Shown here: piece by piece, positions 1 through 6,630 of the stretch | Layout of the letters: each line of letters begins with the position of its first letter | How positions within the stretch are numbered: position 1 is the stretch's first letter | NCBI GenBank assembly: GCA_900546885.1 | Contig: UREN01000070.1 | Span: forward strand, 1 to 9,741 | Source: an uncultured Oscillospiraceae bacterium | GTDB taxonomy: Bacteria; Bacillota; Clostridia; Oscillospirales; Ruminococcaceae | DNA: 9,741 nt | Direction of reading: 5' to 3' | Position numbers and translations under genes: made by a program | The notes under the pieces: generated by a model | What the model saw: only the letters and a program-made list of their open reading frames with translations | Database searches by the model: none | What the model was told of the DNA's origin: nothing

Positions 1-972
1 CCCGCGCGCGAGGCCCGGCCCGCCACGCCCAAAAAGCGCGGCGGCAAAGGCTGGCTTGTGTGGCTGGCGGCATGCCTTGTGCTTTGCGCGGCCGGCTTTG
101 CCGCGGGCACGCAGTATGCGGCCCTGCGGGCGGTGCCGGCCAGCAGCCTTGCGCCCGCCAGCACGCCCCAGCCCACCCCCACGCCGGACCCGGACGGCCC
201 GGCGGACCCCGAGCTGTGGAGCCTGCTTTTGGCAAACACGCAAAACCCTTTGCCCGACGGCTACGAGCCGCCGCAGCTTACCACCATAGACGCGGCGGGC
301 CGCCAGGTGGATTCCCGCATTGCGGACGCCCTGCAGCAGATGATTGCCGCCGCACAAGAGGACGGCGCGCACCTGGTGGTCACCTCGGCCTACCGCAGCT
401 ACGAGCGCCAGGAAGAGCTGTTTGTCTCTATGATACGCGAATATCTGGCCATGGGCTATTCAAACGCCGAGGCCTATGCCGCCACCAAGCGCCTGCGCAA
501 TGTGCCCGGCACCAGCGAGCACCAGACGGGCCTTACGGTGGATATCATCTCGCAAAGCTACTGGCAGCTGGACGAGGGCTATGCCGAGACGTATGAGGCC
601 CAGTGGCTGAAAGAGCACGCGGCAGAATACGGCTTTATTCTGCGCTACCCGAAGGACAAAACGGCCATCACCGGCACCAGCTTCGAGCCGTGGCACTACC
701 GCTATGTGGGCGTGGAGGACGCACAGAAAATCATGGCCCAGGGCCTGTGCCTGGAGGAATATCTGGCCAAGGTGGACAGCGGCGTGGCCGCGCAGGTGGC
801 CGCCGCGCTGCAAAACGCGGGCGTCGCGGGCACCGACACCGAGACGGGCGCGGCCTCTGGCAGCGCCGCGCCGGAGAATGCGGCGTCTGGCAGCGCCGCG
901 CCCGCTTCGGGCTCGCAGGCCCTTTCAAACGGCGGCGCGGCCGCCGCAGGCGGAAACGCGCCCGGCGCTTAA
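1..972 (+). CDS. VanY-type D-alanyl-D-alanine carboxypeptidase (5' end outside window)
   Basis: Zinc peptidase of family M15B, expected to trim the terminal D-Ala from peptidoglycan stem peptides outside the membrane. The frame is open from the first base, so the true start is upstream; the GTG at 58 lies inside the hydrophobic segment and is unlikely to be the start. Counting from the first codon here, a basic stretch (PKKRGGKGW) precedes one membrane segment (about residues 18-37), then a Pro/Thr-rich linker and the catalytic domain. The signature is complete: SAYRSY near 129, SEHQTGLTVDI with zinc ligands H174 and D181 (spacing 7), and FEPWHYRYVG with catalytic E229 and zinc ligand H232 (spacing 3), matching the VanX/VanY geometry. 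The C-terminus is a low-complexity Ala/Ser/Gly tail of about 50 residues with the motif SGSAAP twice. The likely topology is a membrane-anchored extracytoplasmic enzyme. Whether it confers glycopeptide resistance cannot be told; housekeeping wall trimming is more likely. Confidence 0.9.
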   Translation, partial: PAREARPATPKKRGGKGWLVWLAACLVLCAAGFAAGTQYAALRAVPASSLAPASTPQPTPTPDPDGPADPELWSLLLANTQNPLPDGYEPPQLTTIDAAGRQVDSRIADALQQMIAAAQEDGAHLVVTSAYRSYERQEELFVSMIREYLAMGYSNAEAYAATKRLRNVPGTSEHQTGLTVDIISQSYWQLDEGYAETYEAQWLKEHAAEYGFILRYPKDKTAITGTSFEPWHYRYVGVEDAQKIMAQGLCLEEYLAKVDSGVAAQVAAALQNAGVAGTDTETGAASGSAAPENAASGSAAPASGSQALSNGGAAAAGGNAPGA

Positions 973-1003
973 GCGCGCCCCGGCCGCCCGCACACAGAAA
1001 AAG

Positions 1004-1020
1004 CTGCGCGCACCGCGCAG
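1004..1020 (+). repeat. Perfect hairpin just before the yfmF ribosome-binding site
   Basis: CTGCGCG, loop CAC, CGCGCAG: a 7-bp perfect stem that abuts the AGAAAGG Shine-Dalgarno-like sequence at 1021. There is no T-tract after it, so it is not a standard intrinsic terminator. It may insulate the 3' end of the carboxypeptidase message or affect yfmF translation; this is inference. It sits in the 66-bp gap that otherwise shows no recognisable promoter. Confidence 0.45.
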
Positions 1021-1038
1021 AGAAAGGCAGACCCCCCT

Positions 1039-2310
1039 ATGAAGCAGACACAACTGGCCCCCGGCGTGCGCCTTACCACGCTGCCGGCGGAAAAATTCTG
1101 CAAAAGCCGCGTCACGCTGGATTTCATCTACCCTGCCAGCCGCCAGACGGCCACGGCCGACGCCCTGCTGGCGCTGGTGATGGAGCGCGGCTATGCCGCC
1201 TGCCCGGATATGACGCAGCTTTCGAAAAAGCTGGCCGGGCTGTACGGCGCCACCCTCAGCGTGGACACGGCCGTGAACGGCGAGATGCGCGTGCTGCGCG
1301 TGACGGTGACGGGCCTGCAGGACGCCTTTGCCCTGCATGGCGAGGCGCTGGGCGAGGCCTGCGTGGACATTGCCCTGGGCACGGCCTTTACGCCCGTGAT
1401 GGAAAACGGCGTCATCAGCCCGCAGTTTGTGGCCATTGAAAAACAGCAGCTGCGCCAGCAGCTGGAAAGCGAGCGCAACGACAAGCGTGTGTATTGCCTG
1501 CGCCAGGCGCGGCGGCGCTTTTTTGGCACTTCGCGCGCGGGCATTGAGGCCTACGGCTATTTGGAAGAAGTGGACGGGCTGTGCGCCGGGGATGTGACGC
1601 AGGCCTTTTTCACCATGCTGCGCGAGGCGCAGATAGACGTATACCTGCAGGGTGTGGACGCGCACATGGCCGCAGAAAAGCTGCGCGCCGCGCTGGACGG
1701 CGTGCAGCGCACGCCGCGGCCGCTGGCCCCGGCGTGCGCCATGCCGCATGTGCGCGAACAGCGCTTTTCCGAGCCGGTGGACGCCGTGCAGGGCAAGCTG
1801 TGCCTGCTGTTCACGGCGGGCACGCCGCTGGCGGCGGCGCAGCTTTCCGCCATGCGGGTGGCGGTGGCGCTGCTGGGCGGCACCACCACGTCGCGCCTGT
1901 TTGTGAACGTGCGCGAAAAGCAAAGCCTGTGCTATTACTGCGCGGTGTCTTACTCTGCCATGACGGGCCTTTTGTGCATCGACAGCGGCATAGAGCACGA
2001 GAACGCCGCCCGGGCCAAGGCGGCCATCCTGCACGAGCTGGAGGCGCTGCGCACGGGCGAAATTGGCGAAGAAGAGCTGGCCGCGGCCAAGCGCTACCTG
2101 CGCACACAGCTGAACGCCGTGGCCGACAGCCAGGGCGGTGCCGAGGCCTGGCAGCGCATGGCGCGCCTGCGCGGGGACGGCAAGACGCCCCGGCAGGTGC
2201 TGGCCGAGGTGATGGCCGTGACGCAGGCCGACGTGCACAGCGTGCTGGCCGGCCTGACGCTGAGCGTATCGTATGTGCTGACGAAAGGGGGCGCGGCAGA
2301 TGGCGAATGA
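1039..2310 (+). CDS. yfmF: M16 family pseudo-peptidase, YfmF type
   Basis: A 423-residue M16 (insulinase/pitrilysin-like) protein without the zinc motif. Where an active enzyme has HxxEH, around residues 43-57, this one reads LLALVMERGYAACPD, so it should be catalytically dead. The fold is still recognisable: an N-terminal KLAGLYGATLS segment (about 64-74) and, in the C-terminal half, GGTTTSRLFVNVREKQSLCYY (about 281-301), the conserved VREK.SL.YY region of M16. Such inactive subunits pair with an active one; the active partner is the next gene, whose start overlaps this stop by 11 nt. The pair corresponds to B. subtilis YmfF/YmfH; current databases name them EF-P 5-aminopentanol modification-associated proteins, an association based on gene context rather than proven chemistry. 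The start at ATG 1039 has AAAGG 11 nt upstream and fits family N-termini. Confidence 0.85.
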   Translation: MKQTQLAPGVRLTTLPAEKFCKSRVTLDFIYPASRQTATADALLALVMERGYAACPDMTQLSKKLAGLYGATLSVDTAVNGEMRVLRVTVTGLQDAFALHGEALGEACVDIALGTAFTPVMENGVISPQFVAIEKQQLRQQLESERNDKRVYCLRQARRRFFGTSRAGIEAYGYLEEVDGLCAGDVTQAFFTMLREAQIDVYLQGVDAHMAAEKLRAALDGVQRTPRPLAPACAMPHVREQRFSEPVDAVQGKLCLLFTAGTPLAAAQLSAMRVAVALLGGTTTSRLFVNVREKQSLCYYCAVSYSAMTGLLCIDSGIEHENAARAKAAILHELEALRTGEIGEEELAAAKRYLRTQLNAVADSQGGAEAWQRMARLRGDGKTPRQVLAEVMAVTQADVHSVLAGLTLSVSYVLTKGGAADGE

Positions 2311-3589
2311 GAAACACACGGCCGCCGTGCAGCGCGCGGCCTTTGAAACGGCCGTGCTGTCGAACGGCATGCGCGTGCTGGTGCGGCCCATGCCGGGCTT
2401 TTCGGGCATTCACGCCGTGTGCGGCACGGCCTTTGGCAGCGTGGACGCCGCCTTTGAGCTGGACGGCACGCGCGTTGAGGTGCCCGCGGGCACGGCCCAT
2501 TTTTTAGAGCACAAGATGTTTGAAAGCGAAGAGGGCGACGCCTTTGCGCTGTATGCCGCCACCGGCGCCAGCGCCAACGCCTTCACCAGCTTTGACAAAA
2601 CCTGCTATCTGTTCACCTGCACCGACCGCTTTGAAGAGAACCTGGCCATTTTGCTGGGGCTGGTGTCCAGGCCGTATTTTACGGCCCAAACCATTGCCAA
2701 AGAGCAGGGCATCATTGGGCAGGAAATTAAAATGTACGAAGATTCCCCCGAATGGCGCCTGGTGTTCGGCGTATACAGGGGGCTGTACGGCGTGCACCCC
2801 GTGCGCGAGGACATTGCGGGCACGGTGCAAAGCATTGCCAGCCTTACCCCGCAGCTTTTGTATTCGTGCACAGACGCCTTCTACAGCCCCGGGCAGCTGG
2901 TGCTGGCCGTGGCGGGCAATGTGACGCTGGCCCAGGTGGTGGCCGCGGCGGAACAAACGCCCTTTGCGCAGGCAGCGCACACGGTGCGCCGCCTGATGCC
3001 CGCCGAGCCGCAGGCCGTGGCCGTGCCGCGCGCGCACGTTTGCATGGACGTGGCAAAGCCCCTGGTGGCCGTGGGCTTCAAGGCGGCTGTGCCCGGCGCG
3101 GCCGGGCGCCTGCGCGCCGAGATGGCCGCAGAAGTGATGGCAGAGCTTGTGTGCGGTAGCATGACGCCGCTGTACCGCGTTTTATATGATGAACACCTGG
3201 CCGGGCCGGATTTTTCCGGCGAGGTGCTAAGCGTGCCGGGCGCGTTCAGCGTGCTGTTCGGCGGCGAAACAGAAGACCCCGCCCGCGTGGAGGCCCTGCT
3301 GATGGAAGAGATTGCGCGCCTTGCGCGCGAGGGTGTGGACGAAGAGCTGTTCCGCCTGTGCAAAAACCAGATGTACGGCGAGCTTCTGGCGGGCCTTGAA
3401 AACGTAGAGGACGCGGCCACCGGCCTGCTTTCGGCCTGGCTGCGCGGGCGCACGCCCGCCGAAGAACTGCAGGCGCTGGCCGCCCTTACCCCGGCGGATG
3501 TGAACGAGGCCCTGCGCGCTGCCCTGCGGCCGGAAAACAGCGCGGTGTTCACCATTTACCCGCGCGAAAAACAGGAGGCAGACCAATGA
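2300..3589 (+). CDS. yfmH: M16 family zinc peptidase, YfmH type
   Basis: A 429-residue active-type M16 metallopeptidase. The inverted zinc motif HFLEH spans residues 67-71 (H67, H71 ligands, E70 catalytic base) and is followed about 70 residues later by QEIKMYED, whose E142 is the likely third ligand. Downstream are the PEWRLVFGVYRGLYGVHP segment (150-167) and a C-terminal M16 domain with MTPLYRVLYDEHL. ATG 2300 overlaps the yfmF stop by 11 nt and has AAAGGGGG at 2284-2291, 8 nt upstream, indicating translational coupling with its inactive partner. The two probably form a heterodimeric chamber protease, with this subunit doing the cutting. The substrate is unknown; the EF-P modification link is annotation by association. 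Its stop overlaps the lgt start in an ATGA, so lgt is made from the same message. Confidence 0.9.
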   Translation: MANEKHTAAVQRAAFETAVLSNGMRVLVRPMPGFSGIHAVCGTAFGSVDAAFELDGTRVEVPAGTAHFLEHKMFESEEGDAFALYAATGASANAFTSFDKTCYLFTCTDRFEENLAILLGLVSRPYFTAQTIAKEQGIIGQEIKMYEDSPEWRLVFGVYRGLYGVHPVREDIAGTVQSIASLTPQLLYSCTDAFYSPGQLVLAVAGNVTLAQVVAAAEQTPFAQAAHTVRRLMPAEPQAVAVPRAHVCMDVAKPLVAVGFKAAVPGAAGRLRAEMAAEVMAELVCGSMTPLYRVLYDEHLAGPDFSGEVLSVPGAFSVLFGGETEDPARVEALLMEEIARLAREGVDEELFRLCKNQMYGELLAGLENVEDAATGLLSAWLRGRTPAEELQALAALTPADVNEALRAALRPENSAVFTIYPREKQEADQ

Positions 3590-4860
3590 CCAATCATGTA
3601 GAGTTCCCCGGCCTGGGGCTTTCGTTCACGCTGAACCGCGTGGCCTTCACGCTGTTCGGCATGCCCGTGTACTGGTACGGCATTCTGATTGCCAGCGGGC
3701 TTTTGCTGGCGCTGCTGTTCGCGTTCTGGAAGGCCAGAAGCTACGGCATTGACGCCGACCGCATGGTGGACGTCATCTTCGGCGCCACGGTGTGCGCCAT
3801 CATTGGCGGGCGCGCCTATTATGTGGCCACGGCGCCGTTTGAATACGAAAGCTTTGCCCAGATGCTGGACATCCGCCTGGGCGGCGTGGGCATTTACGGC
3901 GCCATTATTGCGGCGTTTGTATCTGGCTGGCTTTTGTGCAAATGGCGCAAGGTGCCGGTGCTGCCCATGTTTGACCTGGCGGCCATGGGCTTTCTGATTG
4001 GCCAGTGCATTGGCCGCTGGGGCAACTTTGTGAACCAGGAGGCCTTTGGCACCAACACCACGCTGCCCTGGGGCATGATAAGCGAAAACACCACGGCCTA
4101 CCTTTCCTCTGTGCAGGCCACGCTGGCCGCGCAGGGCATCACGGTAGACCCCAACCTGCCCGTGCACCCCACGTTTTTGTACGAATCGCTTTGGTGCCTG
4201 GTGGGCTTTCTGCTGCTGGCCGCCTATGAAAAGCACCGCCGCTTCCATGGCGAAGTGATGCTGATGTATGTGATGTGGTACGGCCTGGGGCGGTTTTTCA
4301 TCGAGGGCCTGCGCACCGACAGCCTGATGGTGGGCCCCTTCCGCATCAGCCAGGTGGTGGCCGCGGCCAGCACGCTGGCGGCGCTGGCGCTGTGGCTGGT
4401 GCTGCGCAAAAAATATGCGGGCGTGCCGCTGATGGTGACGTATACGGCCGTGGAAAAGGGCAAGGACGGGCCGTTGGCCTATTCCGTGAGCTGGCCCGCA
4501 GGCCAGACGCCCAGCGCGGCGCAGCTGAAGGAACAGCTGGCCGCAGCCCGCGCCCGGCTGCAGCAGGCCGGGGCAGGCGAAACCGTGCCAAACGAGGCCG
4601 GGCCCGCACCGGCGGCGCCGGAAGAAGCGCCGGGGCAAAAGGCGGCGCAGGCCGAACCGGAAGAGGCGCCGGGGCATGAGGCCCGGCAGGCCAAAGCGGC
4701 AGAGGAAGCGCCGCAGGCCGAACCGGAAGACGAAAAAACGCAGCAGGCCGGGGCGGCAGAACCGGCGGAAGAAGCGCCAAAAAGCGAGGCAGGGCCGGCG
4801 GAACAGGCAGAGAAAGAGGCGCAAAAGCCCGGCGCCTGCGAACACACACAGCAGCCCTGA
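3586..4860 (+). CDS. lgt: Prolipoprotein diacylglyceryl transferase with long acidic Ala/Glu/Pro tail
   Basis: Transfers a diacylglyceryl group from phosphatidylglycerol to the lipobox cysteine of prolipoproteins, the first step of lipoprotein maturation, in the cytoplasmic membrane. About seven hydrophobic segments lie between residues 19 and 275. The Lgt signature GRWGNFVNQE is at 143-152, HPTFLYES at 194-201, and GLGRFFIEGLR at 233-243 holds the second essential arginine region (R236). The position of E. coli His103 appears to be Tyr104 (GIYGAII). The core ends near residue 276; residues 277-424 are an added cytoplasmic tail: a short basic/helical stretch (about 308-327), then a repetitive Ala/Glu/Pro/Gln region with EEAP at 346, 359, 373 and 395. 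Lgt is normally about 260-300 residues, so the tail adds roughly a third. It starts in an ATGA overlap with yfmH. Confidence 0.95.
   Translation: MTNHVEFPGLGLSFTLNRVAFTLFGMPVYWYGILIASGLLLALLFAFWKARSYGIDADRMVDVIFGATVCAIIGGRAYYVATAPFEYESFAQMLDIRLGGVGIYGAIIAAFVSGWLLCKWRKVPVLPMFDLAAMGFLIGQCIGRWGNFVNQEAFGTNTTLPWGMISENTTAYLSSVQATLAAQGITVDPNLPVHPTFLYESLWCLVGFLLLAAYEKHRRFHGEVMLMYVMWYGLGRFFIEGLRTDSLMVGPFRISQVVAAASTLAALALWLVLRKKYAGVPLMVTYTAVEKGKDGPLAYSVSWPAGQTPSAAQLKEQLAAARARLQQAGAGETVPNEAGPAPAAPEEAPGQKAAQAEPEEAPGHEARQAKAAEEAPQAEPEDEKTQQAGAAEPAEEAPKSEAGPAEQAEKEAQKPGACEHTQQP
4603..4857 (+). repeat. Low-complexity Ala/Glu/Pro repeat region in the Lgt tail
   Basis: It encodes residues 340-424 of Lgt. EEAP recurs four times at irregular spacing (13, 14 and 22 residues) and QAEPE occurs twice (355-359, 377-381). 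The underlying DNA repeats gaaccggaaga and gaagcgcc blocks. It is strongly acidic and Pro-rich, so predicted disordered. Confidence 0.7.
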
Positions 4861-4870
4861 GGGGCAGAAC

Positions 4871-4876
4871 AGGAGG
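4871..4876 (+). promoter_or_regulatory. Shine-Dalgarno of folD
   Basis: A perfect AGGAGG sits 7 nt before the folD ATG in the 23-nt gap after the lgt stop, giving folD independent ribosome recruitment although it is probably on the same transcript. Confidence 0.85.
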
Positions 4877-4883
4877 AGACACC

Positions 4884-5741
4884 ATGGCGCAGCTTATCAG
4901 CGGAAAGGCCCTTGCGGCCGAAGTGAAACAGCGCGTGGCGCAGGGCGTGGCCGCGCTGAGGGCGCAGGGCCACCCCGTGTGCCTGCGGGTGTTCCTGGTG
5001 GGGGACGACCCCGCCAGCGCCACCTATGTGGCGGGCAAAGAGCGGGACTGTGCCGAGTGCGGCATCACCTCGCAGGTGGTGCGCCTGCCGGCAGACACGC
5101 CCCAGCAGCAGCTTGTGGCGCAGGTGCGCGCGGCCAGCGAGGACGGCGCCGTCAGCGGCGTGCTGGTGCAGCTGCCGCTGCCCGCGCACATCAGCGAGGC
5201 GGCCGTGATTGCCGCCATTGCCCCGCACAAGGACGTGGACGGCTTCACCCCGGTGAACGCGGGCCGCATGCTGCTGGGCCAGCCGTGCTTTGTGCCCTGC
5301 ACGCCCGCGGGCTGCCTTGCCATGCTGCGCGCGGCCAACGTGCCCGTGGCGGGCCGCCGCGCCGTGGTGCTGGGGCGCAGCAACATTGTGGGCAAGCCCA
5401 TGGCGCTTTTGCTGTTGCGCGAAAACGCCACCGTCACCGTGTGCCATTCGCGCACGGAAAACCTTGCCGAAGTGTGCCGCCAGGCGGATATTCTGGTGGC
5501 TGCGGTGGGCAAGGCGGGCTTTGTGACGGCAGACATGGTGAAGCCCGGCGCGGCCGTGATAGACGTGGGCATCAACCGCAACGCCCAGGGCAAGCTGTGC
5601 GGCGATGTGGATTTTGCCGCCGTGCAGCCGCTGGCCGGGGCCATCAGCCCGGTGCCGGGCGGCGTGGGCCTGATGACGCGCGCCATGCTGATGGAAAACA
5701 CCCTGCTGGCCGCGCGCATGGCGGCAGGGCAAATGGCATAA
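4884..5741 (+). CDS. folD: Bifunctional methylenetetrahydrofolate dehydrogenase / methenyltetrahydrofolate cyclohydrolase
   Basis: Interconverts 5,10-methylene-, 5,10-methenyl- and 10-formyl-tetrahydrofolate in the cytosol, feeding purine and formyl-methionine synthesis. At 285 residues it has the usual length. The catalytic YxxxK is Y48-K52 (TYVAGK), with GVLVQLPLP at 92-100, KDVDGF at 116-121 (D119 in the folate site) and PCTPAG at 138-143. The NADP-binding domain carries the fingerprint VVLGRSNIVGKP at 161-172, CHSRT at 187-191 and VIDVGINR at 225-232. The C-terminal PVPGGVG is at 256-262, followed by L263 where most family members have proline (GGVGPMT). Translation starts at ATG 4884 behind a perfect AGGAGG. 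It appears to be the last gene of the yfmF-yfmH-lgt-folD group. Confidence 0.97.
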   Translation: MAQLISGKALAAEVKQRVAQGVAALRAQGHPVCLRVFLVGDDPASATYVAGKERDCAECGITSQVVRLPADTPQQQLVAQVRAASEDGAVSGVLVQLPLPAHISEAAVIAAIAPHKDVDGFTPVNAGRMLLGQPCFVPCTPAGCLAMLRAANVPVAGRRAVVLGRSNIVGKPMALLLLRENATVTVCHSRTENLAEVCRQADILVAAVGKAGFVTADMVKPGAAVIDVGINRNAQGKLCGDVDFAAVQPLAGAISPVPGGVGLMTRAMLMENTLLAARMAAGQMA

Positions 5742-5743
5742 AC

Positions 5744-5783
5744 GGCGCAAAATTGCCGGGGAAACCCAATGTTTTTTTGCGCC
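5744..5783 (+). terminator. Candidate folD terminator (A-tract/T-tract inverted repeat)
   Basis: GGCGCAAAA at 5744-5752 is the exact reverse complement of TTTTGCGCC at 5775-5783. Between them lies a small GGG-AAA-CCC hairpin (5759-5767) leading into seven Ts. It starts 2 nt after the folD stop. An upstream A-tract pairing with the T-tract is compatible with an intrinsic terminator, but the GC core is only 3 bp, so the call is tentative. Confidence 0.4.
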
Positions 5784-5822
5784 AACGCGCCTAAAACCAA
5801 AGTTTTTTTGCGCCGGCACGCC
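5766..5822. repeat. Direct repeat, two copies with 31-bp period and T7 runs
   Basis: CCAATGTTTTTTTGCGCC at 5766-5783 and CCAAAGTTTTTTTGCGCC at 5797-5814 differ at one base in 18. Similarity continues weakly beyond (aaCgCGCC against ggCaCGCC). The copies begin 31 bp apart, about three helical turns, and lie immediately upstream of the rplU promoter. The function is unknown. Confidence 0.75.
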
Positions 5823-5850
5823 GGAAGGGGCGCTTTCTTTGCAAAACCCG

Positions 5851-5880
5851 TTGACATTTTTCCGCCGCTTGTGGTATAGT
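5851..5880 (+). promoter_or_regulatory. Sigma-A type promoter of rplU-rpmA
   Basis: TTGACA at 5851-5856 is a perfect -35. TATAGT at 5875-5880 is a -10 with one mismatch, spacer 18 bp. The region is AT-richer than its surroundings. The predicted transcription start is near 5887, leaving a leader of about 83 nt before the rplU ATG. Confidence 0.8.
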
Positions 5881-5886
5881 ATATAA

Positions 5887-5969
5887 GCCGCTTGGTTTGG
5901 GCGCCTGAAGTGGTGCTTTGCGCACCCGCCTATCTGTCCAGCGAGACTTATGCAAATGAGGGTAAACAC
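5887..5969 (+). promoter_or_regulatory. Structured 5' leader of rplU, candidate L21 leader
   Basis: Between the promoter and the ATG the RNA can form a hairpin GGTGC (5912-5916), loop, GCACC (5922-5926), enclosed by GGCG (5900-5903) with CGCC (5927-5930). The rplU Shine-Dalgarno GAGGG is at 5958-5962. An L21 leader class is known upstream of rplU in Firmicutes, where ribosomal proteins commonly autoregulate; whether this sequence fits that covariance model cannot be judged by eye. An in-frame TTG at 5892 would extend L21 through this region, but it has no ribosome-binding site and no family support. Confidence 0.45.
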
Positions 5970-6281
5970 ATGTACGCAGTTATCGTCACCGGCGGGAAAC
6001 AGTACCGCGTGGAAAAAGGCGACGTCATCTATGTGGAAAAGCTGGATGCCGAAGCCGAAAGCACCTACACCTTCGACACCGTGCTTGCGGTGGGCGAAGA
6101 GGGCAGCGTGAAGTTTGGCGCCCCCACTGTTGCGGGCGCGTGCGTCACGGGCAAGGTGCTGAAGAACGGCAAGGGCAAGAAGCTGCACATCTTGACCTAC
6201 CGCCCCAAAAAGGGCTCGGCGCGCAAGATGGGCCACCGTCAGCCGTTCACCAAAGTGGAAATCACCGAGATCAAAGGCTAA
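5970..6281 (+). CDS. rplU: 50S ribosomal protein L21
   Basis: The protein is 103 residues, the standard length, starting MYAVIVTGGKQYRV and ending with the L21 hallmark YRPKKGSARKMGHRQPFT (77-94). It binds 23S rRNA in the large subunit. ATG 5970 is chosen because it gives the family's exact N-terminus and has GAGGG 7 nt upstream. It is preceded by a strong promoter and a structured leader, and followed by rpmA after 22 nt. In most Firmicutes a small cysteine protease gene (prp/ysxB) separates rplU and rpmA; there is no room for it here. Confidence 0.98.
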   Translation: MYAVIVTGGKQYRVEKGDVIYVEKLDAEAESTYTFDTVLAVGEEGSVKFGAPTVAGACVTGKVLKNGKGKKLHILTYRPKKGSARKMGHRQPFTKVEITEIKG

Positions 6282-6303
6282 AAGCCGGGGAGGGAAATAG
6301 GAT

Positions 6304-6555
6304 ATGGCACATAAAAAAGGCGTAGGCTCTACGAAAAACGGCCGCGATTCTGAATCGAAGCGCCTGGGCGTGAAGCGCGGCGACGGCCAGTTCGTCCTTG
6401 CCGGCAACATTCTGGTGCGCCAGCGCGGCACACACATCCATCCGGGTGAGAACGTGGGCCGCGGCAGCGACGACACGCTGTTCGCCCTTGTGGACGGCCG
6501 CGTCTCTTTCGAGCGCGTGGGCCGCGACCGCAAGCAGGTCAGCATCAAGCAGTAA
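6304..6555 (+). CDS. rpmA: 50S ribosomal protein L27, form without N-terminal extension
   Basis: The protein is 83 residues, [19 protein letters not shown] onward, with the L27 signature region [18 protein letters not shown] (about 39-56). The flexible N-terminus of L27 reaches the peptidyl-transferase centre. Many Firmicutes make L27 with an extension of about nine residues (ending ...QFFA) removed by the Prp protease; this protein begins directly with the mature-type AHKKG sequence, as in E. coli. No alternative upstream start would encode an extension: only 22 nt separate it from rplU, containing GGGGAGGG at 6287-6294, 9 nt before the ATG. It is co-transcribed with rplU and followed by a strong terminator. 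Confidence 0.98.
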   Translation: MAHKKGVGSTKNGRDSESKRLGVKRGDGQFVLAGNILVRQRGTHIHPGENVGRGSDDTLFALVDGRVSFERVGRDRKQVSIKQ

Positions 6556-6565
6556 GAACCGTGTG

Positions 6566-6595
6566 AAGCCGGGCCGCGCAGCGGCCCGGCTTTTT
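6566..6595 (+). terminator. Intrinsic terminator after rpmA
   Basis: AGCCGGGCCGC (6567-6577), loop GCA, GCGGCCCGGCT (6581-6591): an 11-bp perfect GC-rich stem, extendable by one A-T pair, followed by TTTT. It is a textbook rho-independent terminator 11 nt after the rpmA stop. It lies only 35 nt before the obgE start, so obgE expression would need readthrough or an unseen promoter. Confidence 0.92.
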
Positions 6596-6630
6596 CCGTA
6601 TCGGCGCGCTATACTGAAAAGGAGAAAACT

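Noticed and set aside
965..976. 12-bp palindrome GCGCTTAAGCGC over the carboxypeptidase stop codon
   Set aside because: With no loop it cannot form a normal hairpin, and such palindromes are expected by chance in GCGC-rich DNA.
925..2409. Minus-strand open frame of 494 codons opposite yfmF
   Set aside because: Shadow of a well-supported gene, with skewed Arg/His/Ala composition and no motif.
5892..5969. TTG start at 5892 extending L21 by 26 residues
   Set aside because: No Shine-Dalgarno and no family support; it lies just after the predicted transcription start, and ATG 5970 gives the canonical 103-residue L21.
4479..6548. Long minus-strand open frame (689 codons) spanning folD, rplU and rpmA
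   Set aside because: It is antisense to clear genes in GC-rich DNA, rich in His/Arg/Gln from reversed codons, crosses the rplU promoter and shows no domain.
6610..6615. TATACT as a -10 element for obgE
   Set aside because: The start site would fall around 6622, inside the obgE Shine-Dalgarno, and there is no matching -35 at the right distance.
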